The notes under the pieces were generated by a model that had not been told where the DNA came from, searched no databases, and was given only the letters and a program-made list of their open reading frames with translations. Below are positions 44,600-52,536 of a DNA stretch of 64,000 nucleotides, one piece after another. Location of the stretch: NCBI RefSeq assembly GCF_001426525.1, contig NZ_LMEW01000031.1:309711-373710 (forward strand), given 5' to 3'. Origin of the DNA: Massilia sp. Root133. Lineage in GTDB: Bacteria; Pseudomonadota; Gammaproteobacteria; Burkholderiales; Burkholderiaceae_D. The number at the start of each line of letters is the position of its first letter. Within the stretch, counting starts at the first letter, position 1. The translations under genes were made by a program, and so were the position numbers.

Positions 44600-45988
44600 A
44601 TGCTTTCCAAGACCGTCACCAATCTTTCCCGCAGCACGACCGAGATGATCAATACGGGCGTCGACCGGGTGCGCGGACTGACGTGGAACGAGGTGCGCGA
44701 CCTCGTGCGCTTCGCGCGCCGCCGCCTCACCGAGGAAAAGCTGCCGCAGGTGGCGGGCAGCCTCACGTTCACGACCACCCTGGCCATCGTCCCGCTGCTG
44801 ACGATCGTGCTGGCCATCTTCACCACGTTTCCGATGTTCGGCAAACTGCGCACCGCCCTGGACAATTATTTCGTCCAGATGCTGATGCCGAAGGCGATCG
44901 CCAACACGATCACGTCGAACCTGACGCAGTTCGCCAGCAAGGCGACGGGGCTGTCGGCCGTCGGCGGTATCGCCCTCGTGTTCACGACCGTCGCGCTGAT
45001 CGGCACGATCGAGCGGGCGTTCAACCAGATCTGGAAGGTGCGCCGCCCCCGTCCCGTCGTGCAGCGCGTGCTCGTGTACTGGGCGCTCGTCACCCTGGGG
45101 CCGCTCGCGTTCGGCCTGTCGCTTACGTTGACGTCGCAACTGTTTTCCGCCACCAATGGCCTGATGAGCCTCGTGCCGTTCCTGGGCGCGGTCTTCTACA
45201 CGGTCGTGTCGGTCGCGTTGACGACGGGTGCCTACGTGCTGCTGTACATGACGGTGCCGAACCGCGACGTCGACTGGCGCGACGCCATGTGGGGCGGCCT
45301 CGTCGCCGCCATTGCGTTCGAGGTGGCGAAACGCGTGTTCGCCATCTTCATCCGCCAGTTCCCCACCTACGCCATCATCTACGGGGCGCTGGCCGCGCTG
45401 CCGCTGTTCCTCGTCTGGATGTACCTGTCCTGGATGATCACCCTGGTGGGCGCGCTGCTGACGGCCGCGCTGCCCATCGTCAAGTATGAGCGCTGGTGGT
45501 ACGAACCCGTGCCGGGCGGCGCGTTCGTGGATGCGATGGCCGTGCTGAAGGTGCTGCATGGCGGTGCGCGGCTGACCGGTACCGCGATGGTGTCGAGCGC
45601 CCAGATCCGTACGTGCACGCGGATCGGCTACGACGAGATGACCGAGTTGCTGGAGCGGATGGTGGCGGCCGGCTGGGTCGGGCGCGTGCACGTGGAGGAG
45701 CAAGTGTCGCTGCGGTGGAGGATGGGAAAACGCGGAGGCGCGCGGGCCGGGACCGACTGCTGGGTGCTGCTCGTCGATCCGCGCCTCGTCAGGCTGGCGG
45801 ACGTCTACCGGTTGTTCGTGTTCGGCGGCGTCAAGAGCGAGACCGGCCCGCCGGCCGACGGCGCGCAGTCGCCGCTGGCGCTGGACACGGCCGCGCTCGC
45901 GCGCCAGGTCGAGGCGTCCGTCGAGCGGGGGCTGGACGAGACGCTGGCTGACCATTTTGATCGCTCAGTTGCGCCACTTACCAACTGA
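44600..45988 (+). CDS. YihY family inner-membrane protein
   Basis: The 462-residue protein has six membrane segments in the first 300 residues, with the conserved L-P-Q-V-A-G-S-L-T-F-T-T-T-L-A-I-V-P-L start and Y-G-A-L-A-A-L-P-L-F-L-V-W-M-Y. This is the YihY/RbN family, once misnamed RNase BN. The last 150 residues form a soluble tail with a winged-helix-like look. Function unknown. Its 3' end overlaps the opposite Mpo1-like gene by 11 bases. Confidence 0.9.
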   Translation: MLSKTVTNLSRSTTEMINTGVDRVRGLTWNEVRDLVRFARRRLTEEKLPQVAGSLTFTTTLAIVPLLTIVLAIFTTFPMFGKLRTALDNYFVQMLMPKAIANTITSNLTQFASKATGLSAVGGIALVFTTVALIGTIERAFNQIWKVRRPRPVVQRVLVYWALVTLGPLAFGLSLTLTSQLFSATNGLMSLVPFLGAVFYTVVSVALTTGAYVLLYMTVPNRDVDWRDAMWGGLVAAIAFEVAKRVFAIFIRQFPTYAIIYGALAALPLFLVWMYLSWMITLVGALLTAALPIVKYERWWYEPVPGGAFVDAMAVLKVLHGGARLTGTAMVSSAQIRTCTRIGYDEMTELLERMVAAGWVGRVHVEEQVSLRWRMGKRGGARAGTDCWVLLVDPRLVRLADVYRLFVFGGVKSETGPPADGAQSPLALDTAALARQVEASVERGLDETLADHFDRSVAPLTN

Positions 45989-46286
45989 GCTTGCCGGTCA
46001 GCATCTCCCAATACATCACCCAGTCCGCGCGGAACGAATACCACGGGTAGCCGAACGTGGCCGGGCGGTTCTTCTCGAACAGGAAGTGCCCGATCCAGGC
46101 GCCGCCGTAGCCCGTCACGCCGGCGACGACGAGCCACCACGGATTCAGGCTGTCGATGTATTGCGCGATGCCCGCGATGGCCGACGACGTGCCGAGGAAG
46201 TGCGCGCGCCGGCACATCCGGTTCTCGTGCTGGGTCAGGTACCAGGGATAGAACTGCGCGAAACTGTCGTAGCGGACGGCGGCCAT
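45978..46286 (-). CDS. Mpo1-like (DUF962) membrane protein
   Basis: The 102-residue protein has the DUF962 pattern F-A-Q-F-Y-P-W-Y-L-x-x-H, G-T and the later G-H-F-L-F-E-K-N-R-P-A-T-F-G-Y-P. In yeast the relative Mpo1 is a dioxygenase acting on 2-hydroxy fatty acids, and the conserved His residues are compatible with iron binding. Two short hydrophobic stretches are present. The frame continues upstream, but the ATG 46286 (M-A-A-V-R-Y-D-S) starts the conserved part. Confidence 0.85.
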   Translation of the reverse strand: MAAVRYDSFAQFYPWYLTQHENRMCRRAHFLGTSSAIAGIAQYIDSLNPWWLVVAGVTGYGGAWIGHFLFEKNRPATFGYPWYSFRADWVMYWEMLTGKLSW

Positions 46287-46324
46287 GCTGCTCTCCGGGT
46301 TGTCTCCCTGCCGTCCAGTGTAGA

Positions 46325-47128
46325 TCAATCCAGGCCGCGCACGAAGTCCGCCAGCGCGGCGCTCACCGCATCCGGCTGTTCCGTCATCAGCGCATGCCCG
46401 CAATCGAGCGCGACGACGCGCGCATGCGGGATCGCGGCCACGAGCCCTTGCGCCGAACGGGGCGGCGTCATCACGTCGCGCCGGCCCTGCACGAACAGGG
46501 TCGGGCACGCGATGGCCTGCGCGGCCGCGCCCCCGTTCGCGTACGTATCGCACGCCACGAAGTCCGTGTGGAACAGCCGGTCCGGGTTCAGTTGCGACAG
46601 CCGCTGCATCAGCCGGCGCGCCGCGCCCGCCAGCCAGGTACCTTGCGGCCGGCCCGGCGCGGCCGGCGCGACCGCGACGTGCGACCACAGGTTGACCATG
46701 TCGATGGCGGCCTGCTCGTTAGTGCGCGCCGTCTCCAGCAGGGCGTCCGAGACCTTCATCGGCCACGTGCTGCCCACGAGGGCCAGCGCGCGTACGCGGG
46801 CGGGCGCCCGGGCCGCGGCCTCGAGGGCGATCAGCGACCCCATGCTGTGACCGGCCAGCACGGCGCGGGCGATGCCGGCCGCGTCGAGCAGGTCGAGCAG
46901 CCAGGCGGCCATGTCCTCGACCGTGGCCAGCGCGGGGCCGGCACTGCGGCCGTGGCCGGGCAGGTCGACGGCCAGCACGTGATGGCCCTGGTGCGCGAGG
47001 GTGCGGGCCGGGGCCGTCCAGACGGAATGGTCGTTCTGGGCGCCGTGGATGAACACGATGGCCTCCCGGCCCGGCGCGCTGCCGGCGGTGTAGCCGTAGG
47101 CGGTCCTGCCGTTCACGTCGAGCAGCAT
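46325..47128 (-). CDS. alpha/beta hydrolase
   Basis: This 267-residue protein has an oxyanion strand F-I-H-G-A-Q, D-L-P-G-H-G-R-S, nucleophile elbow G-H-S-M-G-S, an acid in G-R-R-D-V-M-T-P and a final H in D-C-G-H-A-L-M. The catalytic triad is complete. It resembles esterase or haloperoxidase-type hydrolases; substrate unknown. Its start lies one base after the stop of the PLP homologue gene on the same strand, so the two are co-transcribed. Confidence 0.88.
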   Translation of the reverse strand: MLLDVNGRTAYGYTAGSAPGREAIVFIHGAQNDHSVWTAPARTLAHQGHHVLAVDLPGHGRSAGPALATVEDMAAWLLDLLDAAGIARAVLAGHSMGSLIALEAAARAPARVRALALVGSTWPMKVSDALLETARTNEQAAIDMVNLWSHVAVAPAAPGRPQGTWLAGAARRLMQRLSQLNPDRLFHTDFVACDTYANGGAAAQAIACPTLFVQGRRDVMTPPRSAQGLVAAIPHARVVALDCGHALMTEQPDAVSAALADFVRGLD

Positions 47129-47129
47129 G

Positions 47130-48233
47130 TCAGGCTCCTTTCTGCGCCAGTTTCAGGGCGCGGGCGAGATCGTCGAGCAGGTCGTCCGGGTCTTCCAGGC
47201 CGACGTGGAGGCGCACGTTGCCCGCGCCGGCGTCGGTGGCGGACGAGCGGGGGCCGCCGATGGCATCCGCCCGGCCGAAGACCTTCAGCGCATCGAGGAA
47301 GCGGCCGGCCGCGGCCGGGCCGCCCTGCAGCGTGAACGGGACGATGGCGCCGGCGCCGCGCGGCAGCAGTCCGTGTTCGGCATACGCGACGCCCGCGACG
47401 GCCGGGTGACCCGCGAGCGTCTGCGCGACCTTGCGGGCGCCGGCGACGTGGCGGTCCATGCGCATGCCCAGGGTCTCGAGTCCGCGCAGGATCGCGGCCG
47501 CATCGTGCGCGCCCGGTGCGGTGCCGAAAGCGCGCAGGCCGACGTGGCGCGCGCACAGGGCGAAGGCGCCGACCGTCGACTCTTCGGCGAACACGCGGCC
47601 GTCGCAGGCGGGGTTCGGTTCGCACAGGTCGGCGTAGCGGCCCGTGCGCGTGTGCGCGGCATGCCAGTCGAACGTGCCGCCGTCGACGAGCAGGCCGCCA
47701 GGCGCGTCCGCTTGTCCGGCGAGGAAGGCGGCGTCATGGACCACGAGGTCGGCGCCGAGGTCGAACGCGGACAGCAGCCACGGCGTGGCAAGTGTCGCGT
47801 CGACGAGCAGCGGCAGGTCGTGGTCGTGCGCGACGGCGGCCACGCGCGGGATGTCGAGGACGGTGCCGTCCAGCCCGAGGGCCGCGCCGACGAGGACCCG
47901 CGTCTCGGCCCGGATGGCCGCGCGCCACGCGTCGGGAGCGCGCGGATCGACGAACGTCGTCGTGACGCCGAAGCGGCGCAGGCCGTGGGCGAGGAGGGCG
48001 CGCGCGTCGTCATGCAGGTTGTCCGCGGCGACGACGTGGTGGCCGTTGGCTGCCAGCGTGGCCAGCGCCAGATGCAGCGCGGCCTGGCCGCTGGCCGTCG
48101 CGATGCCGGCGACACCACCTTCGAGGGCGGCGACGCGCTCCTCGAGCGTGGCGCCGGCCGGGGCGGGTAACGGGGCGCCGGCGGCGACGTGCAGCGCCAG
48201 CGTGCTGAAGCCGGGGTAGCGGGGACCGCTCAT
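47130..48233 (-). CDS. Cys/Met-metabolism PLP-family homologue lacking the catalytic lysine
   Basis: The 367-residue protein matches O-acetylhomoserine sulfhydrylase-type enzymes (L-E-E-R-V-A-A-L-E-G-G-V-A, S-G-Q-A-A, V-D-A-T-L-A-T-P, R-M-D-R-H). But the S-x-T-K lysine loop reads V-V-H-D-A-A-F170, so the Schiff-base Lys is gone. It also lacks the segment between the N-terminal strand and L-E-E-R that normally carries the PLP-phosphate-binding Tyr/Arg. The frame is intact and otherwise well preserved. It is probably not a normal PLP enzyme. Start 48233 is supported by AGGA; ATG 48242 is an alternative. It forms an operon with the hydrolase gene. Confidence 0.85.
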   Translation of the reverse strand: MSGPRYPGFSTLALHVAAGAPLPAPAGATLEERVAALEGGVAGIATASGQAALHLALATLAANGHHVVAADNLHDDARALLAHGLRRFGVTTTFVDPRAPDAWRAAIRAETRVLVGAALGLDGTVLDIPRVAAVAHDHDLPLLVDATLATPWLLSAFDLGADLVVHDAAFLAGQADAPGGLLVDGGTFDWHAAHTRTGRYADLCEPNPACDGRVFAEESTVGAFALCARHVGLRAFGTAPGAHDAAAILRGLETLGMRMDRHVAGARKVAQTLAGHPAVAGVAYAEHGLLPRGAGAIVPFTLQGGPAAAGRFLDALKVFGRADAIGGPRSSATDAGAGNVRLHVGLEDPDDLLDDLARALKLAQKGA

Positions 48234-48421
48234 GGGGTTCATCCTGAAAACGAAGACGGCGCATGCTAGCATCCGATAGCGCTAACCGTTACATTTAATC
48301 ATCAAGATGGTGCAGAGTGCACGGTTGCAAGGCAAAAAGGTGGATTTTTTGGGGAGCTTAGGCTAGAGTCAAATTTATGAAATACACAACGCAGCACGCA
48401 TCTCCACTCAAGGGGGTCCAA

Positions 48422-48877
48422 ATGAAGGTATCGGAAATCCTGCAGGTCAAAGGCGACATCCTGTACACCGTGTCGCCGGACACCGACCTGGCCAACGCCG
48501 CCGCCACGATGGCCGAGCGCGACATCGGCTCGCTCGTCGTGATGGAATATGGCGACCTGGTCGGCATGCTGACCTTCCGCGAGGTCATCAAGGCCTTGCA
48601 CGCGCATGGCGGTTCGCTCGAACCCGCGGGCACCGTGCGCAAGCACATGGACGACAGCCCGATCACCGTCACCCCGGACACCGAAGTCAACGAAGTGCGC
48701 CGCATCATGCTGGAAAAGCACGCGCGCTACCTGCCCGTCATGAACGCGCGCACGCTGCTGGGCGTGATCTCGTTTTACGACGTCGCGAAGGCCGTGCTCG
48801 AGGCGCAGAGCTTCGAGAACCGCATGCTCAAGGCCTATATCCGCGACTGGCCTGCCGAGCAGATGGCCGAGGATTGA
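48422..48877 (+). CDS. protein with two CBS domains
   Basis: The 151-residue protein is two CBS domains in tandem (about 1-65 and 75-135), recognised by D-I-G-S-L-V-V-M-E...G-M-L-T-F-R-E and A-R-Y-L-P-V-M...G-V-I-S-F-Y-D-V. CBS pairs bind adenine nucleotides and sense energy state. No other domain is attached. The ATG at 48422 has an AAGGGGG site 7 bases upstream; an earlier ATG (48377) lacks one. It stands alone next to a c-di-GMP protein on the other strand. The 188 bases upstream contain GTGCA-GAG-TGCAC (48310-48322), a short palindrome of unknown meaning. Confidence 0.9.
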   Translation: MKVSEILQVKGDILYTVSPDTDLANAAATMAERDIGSLVVMEYGDLVGMLTFREVIKALHAHGGSLEPAGTVRKHMDDSPITVTPDTEVNEVRRIMLEKHARYLPVMNARTLLGVISFYDVAKAVLEAQSFENRMLKAYIRDWPAEQMAED

Positions 48878-48891
48878 GCGGTCGTTGGTGA

Positions 48892-51135
48892 TTACGCGGC
48901 GAGCGTCAGCGCGTCGCTGCCCAGCCACTCGATGAGTGCCTCGGGCGCGAGCGGGCGCGCGAACAGATAGCCCTGCGCGAGCGGGCAACCGAGCGCCTGC
49001 AGGATCTGCGCCTGCACCTCGTCCTCGACACCTTCGGCGATGATCGACAGGCCCAGGTTGCGGCCCAGCTCGATGACCATCTCCGCGATGCTGCTGCCGC
49101 GTGCCGCGTCCGTGATCTCGGTCACGAACGCGCGGTCGATCTTGAGCCGGTCCACGCACAGGCGCTGCAGGTAGGAGAGGGACGAGAAGCCCGTGCCGAA
49201 ATCGTCGATGGCGATCGACACGCCCGTGCGCTTGATTTCGGCGAGGCGTTCGATCAGCAGGTCGGGTTCTTCCATCGCCATCGATTCCGTGATCTCCAGC
49301 TCGACACGCTCCGGCGGCGCGCCCGTCTCGAGCAGCGCCTGGCGCAGCATGTCGATGAAATGCGGATGGCGGAACTGGACTTGCGAGACGTTGATCGACA
49401 TCGTGAAGTCGAGGTGGCCCGCCGCGCGCACGCGCACGAGTTCCGCGCAGGCTTCGCGCAGCACCCACGCGCCGATGTCGATGATCAGGCCCGAGTATTC
49501 CGCGATCGGAATGAACCGGTCGGGCGGGACGAAGCGGCCGTCTTCCGTGCGCCAGCGCAGCAGCGCCTCCGCGCCGAACGCGCGGCGCGCGGCGAGTTCG
49601 ACCTGGGGCTGATAGGCGAGGAACAGTTCGCCGCGCGCGAAGCCGCTGCGCAGCGCGTGCATCAGGCGCACCCGTTCACGGATCTCCACGCCCATGCCGC
49701 GCGAAAAATAGAAGTGGCCGCCGCGCCGCTGGGTTTTCGCGCGCTTCAGCGCGATGTCGGCATCCTTCAGCGCATCGGCCGCGGTGCCGTCATGCTCCAG
49801 CAGGCGCACGAGGCCCAGCGTGGCGGACACCTGCACGTCCTGGCCTTCGATCGAGAACGGCGCCGCGAACTGGTCTTGTACGGCGGCCGGATCGATCAGG
49901 TCGGCCTCGCCCAGCAGGCAGAAGATGTCGCCGCCGATGCGTGCCAGCGCCACCCGCGCATCCAGGCGCGTGCGCAGGCGCTGCGCTACCGCGCCGAGCA
50001 GCGCGTCGCCGAACTGGTGGCCGAGGGCGTCGTTCGTTTCGGCGAACTGGTCGATGTCGACGAGGCACAGGGTCGCGTCGGCGCGCGCTCGCAGGCTGTC
50101 GTCGATGAGTTCGACGAGGCGGGTCCGGTTCGGCAGGCTCGTGAGGCCGTCGTAGAACGCCGCGCGGTGCAGGGCGGTCATCAGGGCGACGTTGTCCAGG
50201 CCGACCGCGATGCTGCTCGTGAAGACGTCGACGAGGCCGCGGCGCAGGGCGTCCAGCGGCCGCGTCAACTTCAGCCACGCGGCGAAATGACGGTGCGACT
50301 TGCCGCAGAAGTAGAGGGCGAGGTAGTCGGGTTCGTACAGGTTGCGCCGTTCGGCCAGCGCACGCGCGATGGCGGCGGCGGGGCCCTGACCGCCCGGCGC
50401 GAGCATGCCGCCGCGCGCGAGGTCCGCGCTGGGCCCGCAACTGGCCAGCACCTGCCAGCCGACGTGGCCCGTGCCCGGCACGCAGGCGCACAGCACGCCG
50501 TCCGCCGGTTGGCCCGCGAGGACAGCCACTGCGCGCAGGATGCCGAGCGTCATCTCGCCGACGGTGTGCAGGGCCATCAATTCCGTATTGGCGCGCACGA
50601 CTTCGGCAAGGCCCATGCGGCTGTCTTCGAGCGCGTGGATCTGCTCGTAGGCGCGGATCGCGGTGGCCACGCTCGTGTAGAGCTTCGTGCGGGTGAGTTC
50701 CGACTTGGTGCGGTAATCGTTGATGTCGTAGCCGCGGATCGCGTCCATCTCGGGCGCATAGCCGGGCTGGCCCGTGCGCAGGATGATGCGCACGTCGTGG
50801 CGGCCGAGCGTGTCGCGCACGTGGCGCACGAGGTGCAGGCCGGCGTCGGCCTGTTCCATCACGACGTCGAGCAGGATCACGGCGATGTCGTGTTCGCGGG
50901 CCAGCACGTCTATCGCTTCGGCGGCGGAATACGCATGCAGGAATGCCAGCGGCCGGCCGTGCATCTCGAGCGTACCGAGCGCGAACGTCGTCGTCGAATG
51001 GACGTCGGCGTCGTCGTCGACGATCAGCACGCGCCACGCGCCGCCGTCCTTCACAGGGGCGTCTGCCGGCGTCTCGTCTGCGAACACCAGGTCATCGTCC
51101 TGTGCGGCGCCCGGAGGCGTGTTCGGTGCGGGCAT
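48892..51135 (-). CDS. response regulator with DUF3369, degenerate GGDEF and EAL domains
   Basis: The 747-residue protein has a receiver domain (about 30-160, D90 phospho-acceptor in I-L-L-D-V-V-M), a DUF3369 region (about 185-330), a GGDEF domain whose motif is G-G-D-I-F (401-405) and an EAL domain with E-A-L (523-525), E-I-T-E-S and D-D-F-G-T-G. With the cyclase motif altered and the EAL motifs intact, it should degrade c-di-GMP when phosphorylated or respond to GTP. There is no partner kinase next door. It is divergent from aroC with 176 bases between the two starts. Confidence 0.92.
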   Translation of the reverse strand: MPAPNTPPGAAQDDDLVFADETPADAPVKDGGAWRVLIVDDDADVHSTTTFALGTLEMHGRPLAFLHAYSAAEAIDVLAREHDIAVILLDVVMEQADAGLHLVRHVRDTLGRHDVRIILRTGQPGYAPEMDAIRGYDINDYRTKSELTRTKLYTSVATAIRAYEQIHALEDSRMGLAEVVRANTELMALHTVGEMTLGILRAVAVLAGQPADGVLCACVPGTGHVGWQVLASCGPSADLARGGMLAPGGQGPAAAIARALAERRNLYEPDYLALYFCGKSHRHFAAWLKLTRPLDALRRGLVDVFTSSIAVGLDNVALMTALHRAAFYDGLTSLPNRTRLVELIDDSLRARADATLCLVDIDQFAETNDALGHQFGDALLGAVAQRLRTRLDARVALARIGGDIFCLLGEADLIDPAAVQDQFAAPFSIEGQDVQVSATLGLVRLLEHDGTAADALKDADIALKRAKTQRRGGHFYFSRGMGVEIRERVRLMHALRSGFARGELFLAYQPQVELAARRAFGAEALLRWRTEDGRFVPPDRFIPIAEYSGLIIDIGAWVLREACAELVRVRAAGHLDFTMSINVSQVQFRHPHFIDMLRQALLETGAPPERVELEITESMAMEEPDLLIERLAEIKRTGVSIAIDDFGTGFSSLSYLQRLCVDRLKIDRAFVTEITDAARGSSIAEMVIELGRNLGLSIIAEGVEDEVQAQILQALGCPLAQGYLFARPLAPEALIEWLGSDALTLAA

Positions 51136-51311
51136 TGCTGCGTCTCCAGGTTAAGCTCCGTAGTTGCGAACTAGTATATCTGCAATGGTATCAAGTCAGG
51201 CAAGAAAATTCCACAAGGAAACATTTTTATTCGTGCAAGTAGTCAATTCACCGGTCGGTTGTCCATGCTGGTAGAATCTTCCATTCCATTCGCACAACCC
51301 AACGAGATTCC

Positions 51312-52406
51312 ATGTCCGGCAACACATTTGGCAAGCTGTTTTCCGTAACCACTTTCGGCGAATCGCACGGTCCCGCAATCGGCTGCGTGATCGACGGCTG
51401 TCCGCCGGGACTGGCGTTGTCCGAGGCCGACATCCAGCCCGAGCTGGACCGTCGCAAGCCGGGCACGTCGCGCCACGTGACGCAGCGCCAGGAAGCGGAC
51501 CAGGTGAAGATCCTGTCCGGGGTCTATGAAGGCGTGACGACGGGCACGCCAATCGCGCTGCTGATCGAGAACACGGACCAGCGCAGCAAGGACTACGGCA
51601 ACATCGTCGAGATGTTCCGTCCTGGCCACGCGGACTACACCTATTGGCACAAGTACGGCGTGCGCGACCCGCGCGGCGGCGGCCGCTCGTCCGCGCGCCT
51701 CACCGCGCCCGTCGTCGGCGCCGGCGCCATCGCCAAGAAGTGGCTGCGCGAGAAGTACGGCACCGAGTTCATGGGTTGCATGAGCCAGCTGGGCGACATT
51801 CCCGTGCCGTTCGAGGATTTCAGGCACGTGCACGACAACCCGTTCTTCGCCGCGACGTCCGACGCCGACCTGATCGCGCGCATGGAAACGGCAATGGACG
51901 AACTGCGCCGCGCGGGCGATTCCATCGGTGCCCGCATCGACGTGGTGGCGAAGAACGTCCCGGTGGGTCTCGGCCAGCCGATCTATGACAAGCTCGACGC
52001 CGACATCGCCTACGCCATGATGGGCATCAATGCGGTGAAAGGGGTGGAGATCGGCGCCGGTTTCCACTCGGTCGCGCAGAAGGGGTCGGAACACGGCGAC
52101 GAACTGACCCCGGAAGGCTTCGTCGGCAACAATGCCGGCGGTGTGCTGGGCGGGATCTCGACGGGCCAGGACATCACCGTGTCCATCGCCATCAAGCCGA
52201 CGTCGTCGATTCGCACGCCGCGCCGCTCGATCGACAAGCAGGGCAATCCGGTGACGGTCGAGACGTTCGGCCGCCACGACCCGTGCGTGGGCATCCGCGC
52301 GACGCCGATCGCGGAGGCGATGCTGGCGCTGGTGCTGATCGATCACGCCCTGATGAACCGCGCCCAGTGCGGCGACGTGCACGTGGATACGCCGCGCCTG
52401 CGTTAA
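51312..52406 (+). CDS. aroC: chorismate synthase
   Basis: The 364-residue protein has the three chorismate synthase signatures: G-E-S-H-G-P-A-I-G-C-V-I-D-G near residue 17, G-R-S-S-A-R-L-T-A near residue 120 and R-H-D-P-C-V-G-I-R-A-T-P-I-A-E-A near 320. It converts EPSP to chorismate, the last step of the shikimate pathway, using reduced FMN. Length and start (ATG 51312) are standard. A TAGAAT -10-like box lies at 51273-51278. The composite repeat copy B begins directly at its stop codon. Confidence 0.97.
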   Translation: MSGNTFGKLFSVTTFGESHGPAIGCVIDGCPPGLALSEADIQPELDRRKPGTSRHVTQRQEADQVKILSGVYEGVTTGTPIALLIENTDQRSKDYGNIVEMFRPGHADYTYWHKYGVRDPRGGGRSSARLTAPVVGAGAIAKKWLREKYGTEFMGCMSQLGDIPVPFEDFRHVHDNPFFAATSDADLIARMETAMDELRRAGDSIGARIDVVAKNVPVGLGQPIYDKLDADIAYAMMGINAVKGVEIGAGFHSVAQKGSEHGDELTPEGFVGNNAGGVLGGISTGQDITVSIAIKPTSSIRTPRRSIDKQGNPVTVETFGRHDPCVGIRATPIAEAMLALVLIDHALMNRAQCGDVHVDTPRLR

Positions 52407-52534
52407 ACCCGTCGTCCCCGCGAAAAGCGGGGACCCATACTGAAGTGCAGGATTCGATAAGTCCGAAGTCGCGCGGTCTTTTCGCAGTCCGAATCCGGCC
52501 GCTCGGCATGGATTCCCGCTTGCGCGGGAATGAC
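52404..52534 (+). repeat. composite intergenic repeat, copy B (dRS3-like end plus GC hairpin)
   Basis: This is an inverted, longer copy of the element at 3846-3931. The TAAACCCGT end starts at the aroC stop. A hairpin GTCCCCGC (52414-52421), loop GAAAA, GCGGGGAC (52427-52434) comes next, then a divergent middle, then ATTCCC-N8-GGGAAT at 52512-52531. The hairpin probably helps end aroC transcription. It lies between aroC and the converging HDOD gene. Confidence 0.8.
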
Positions 52535-52536
52535 GA

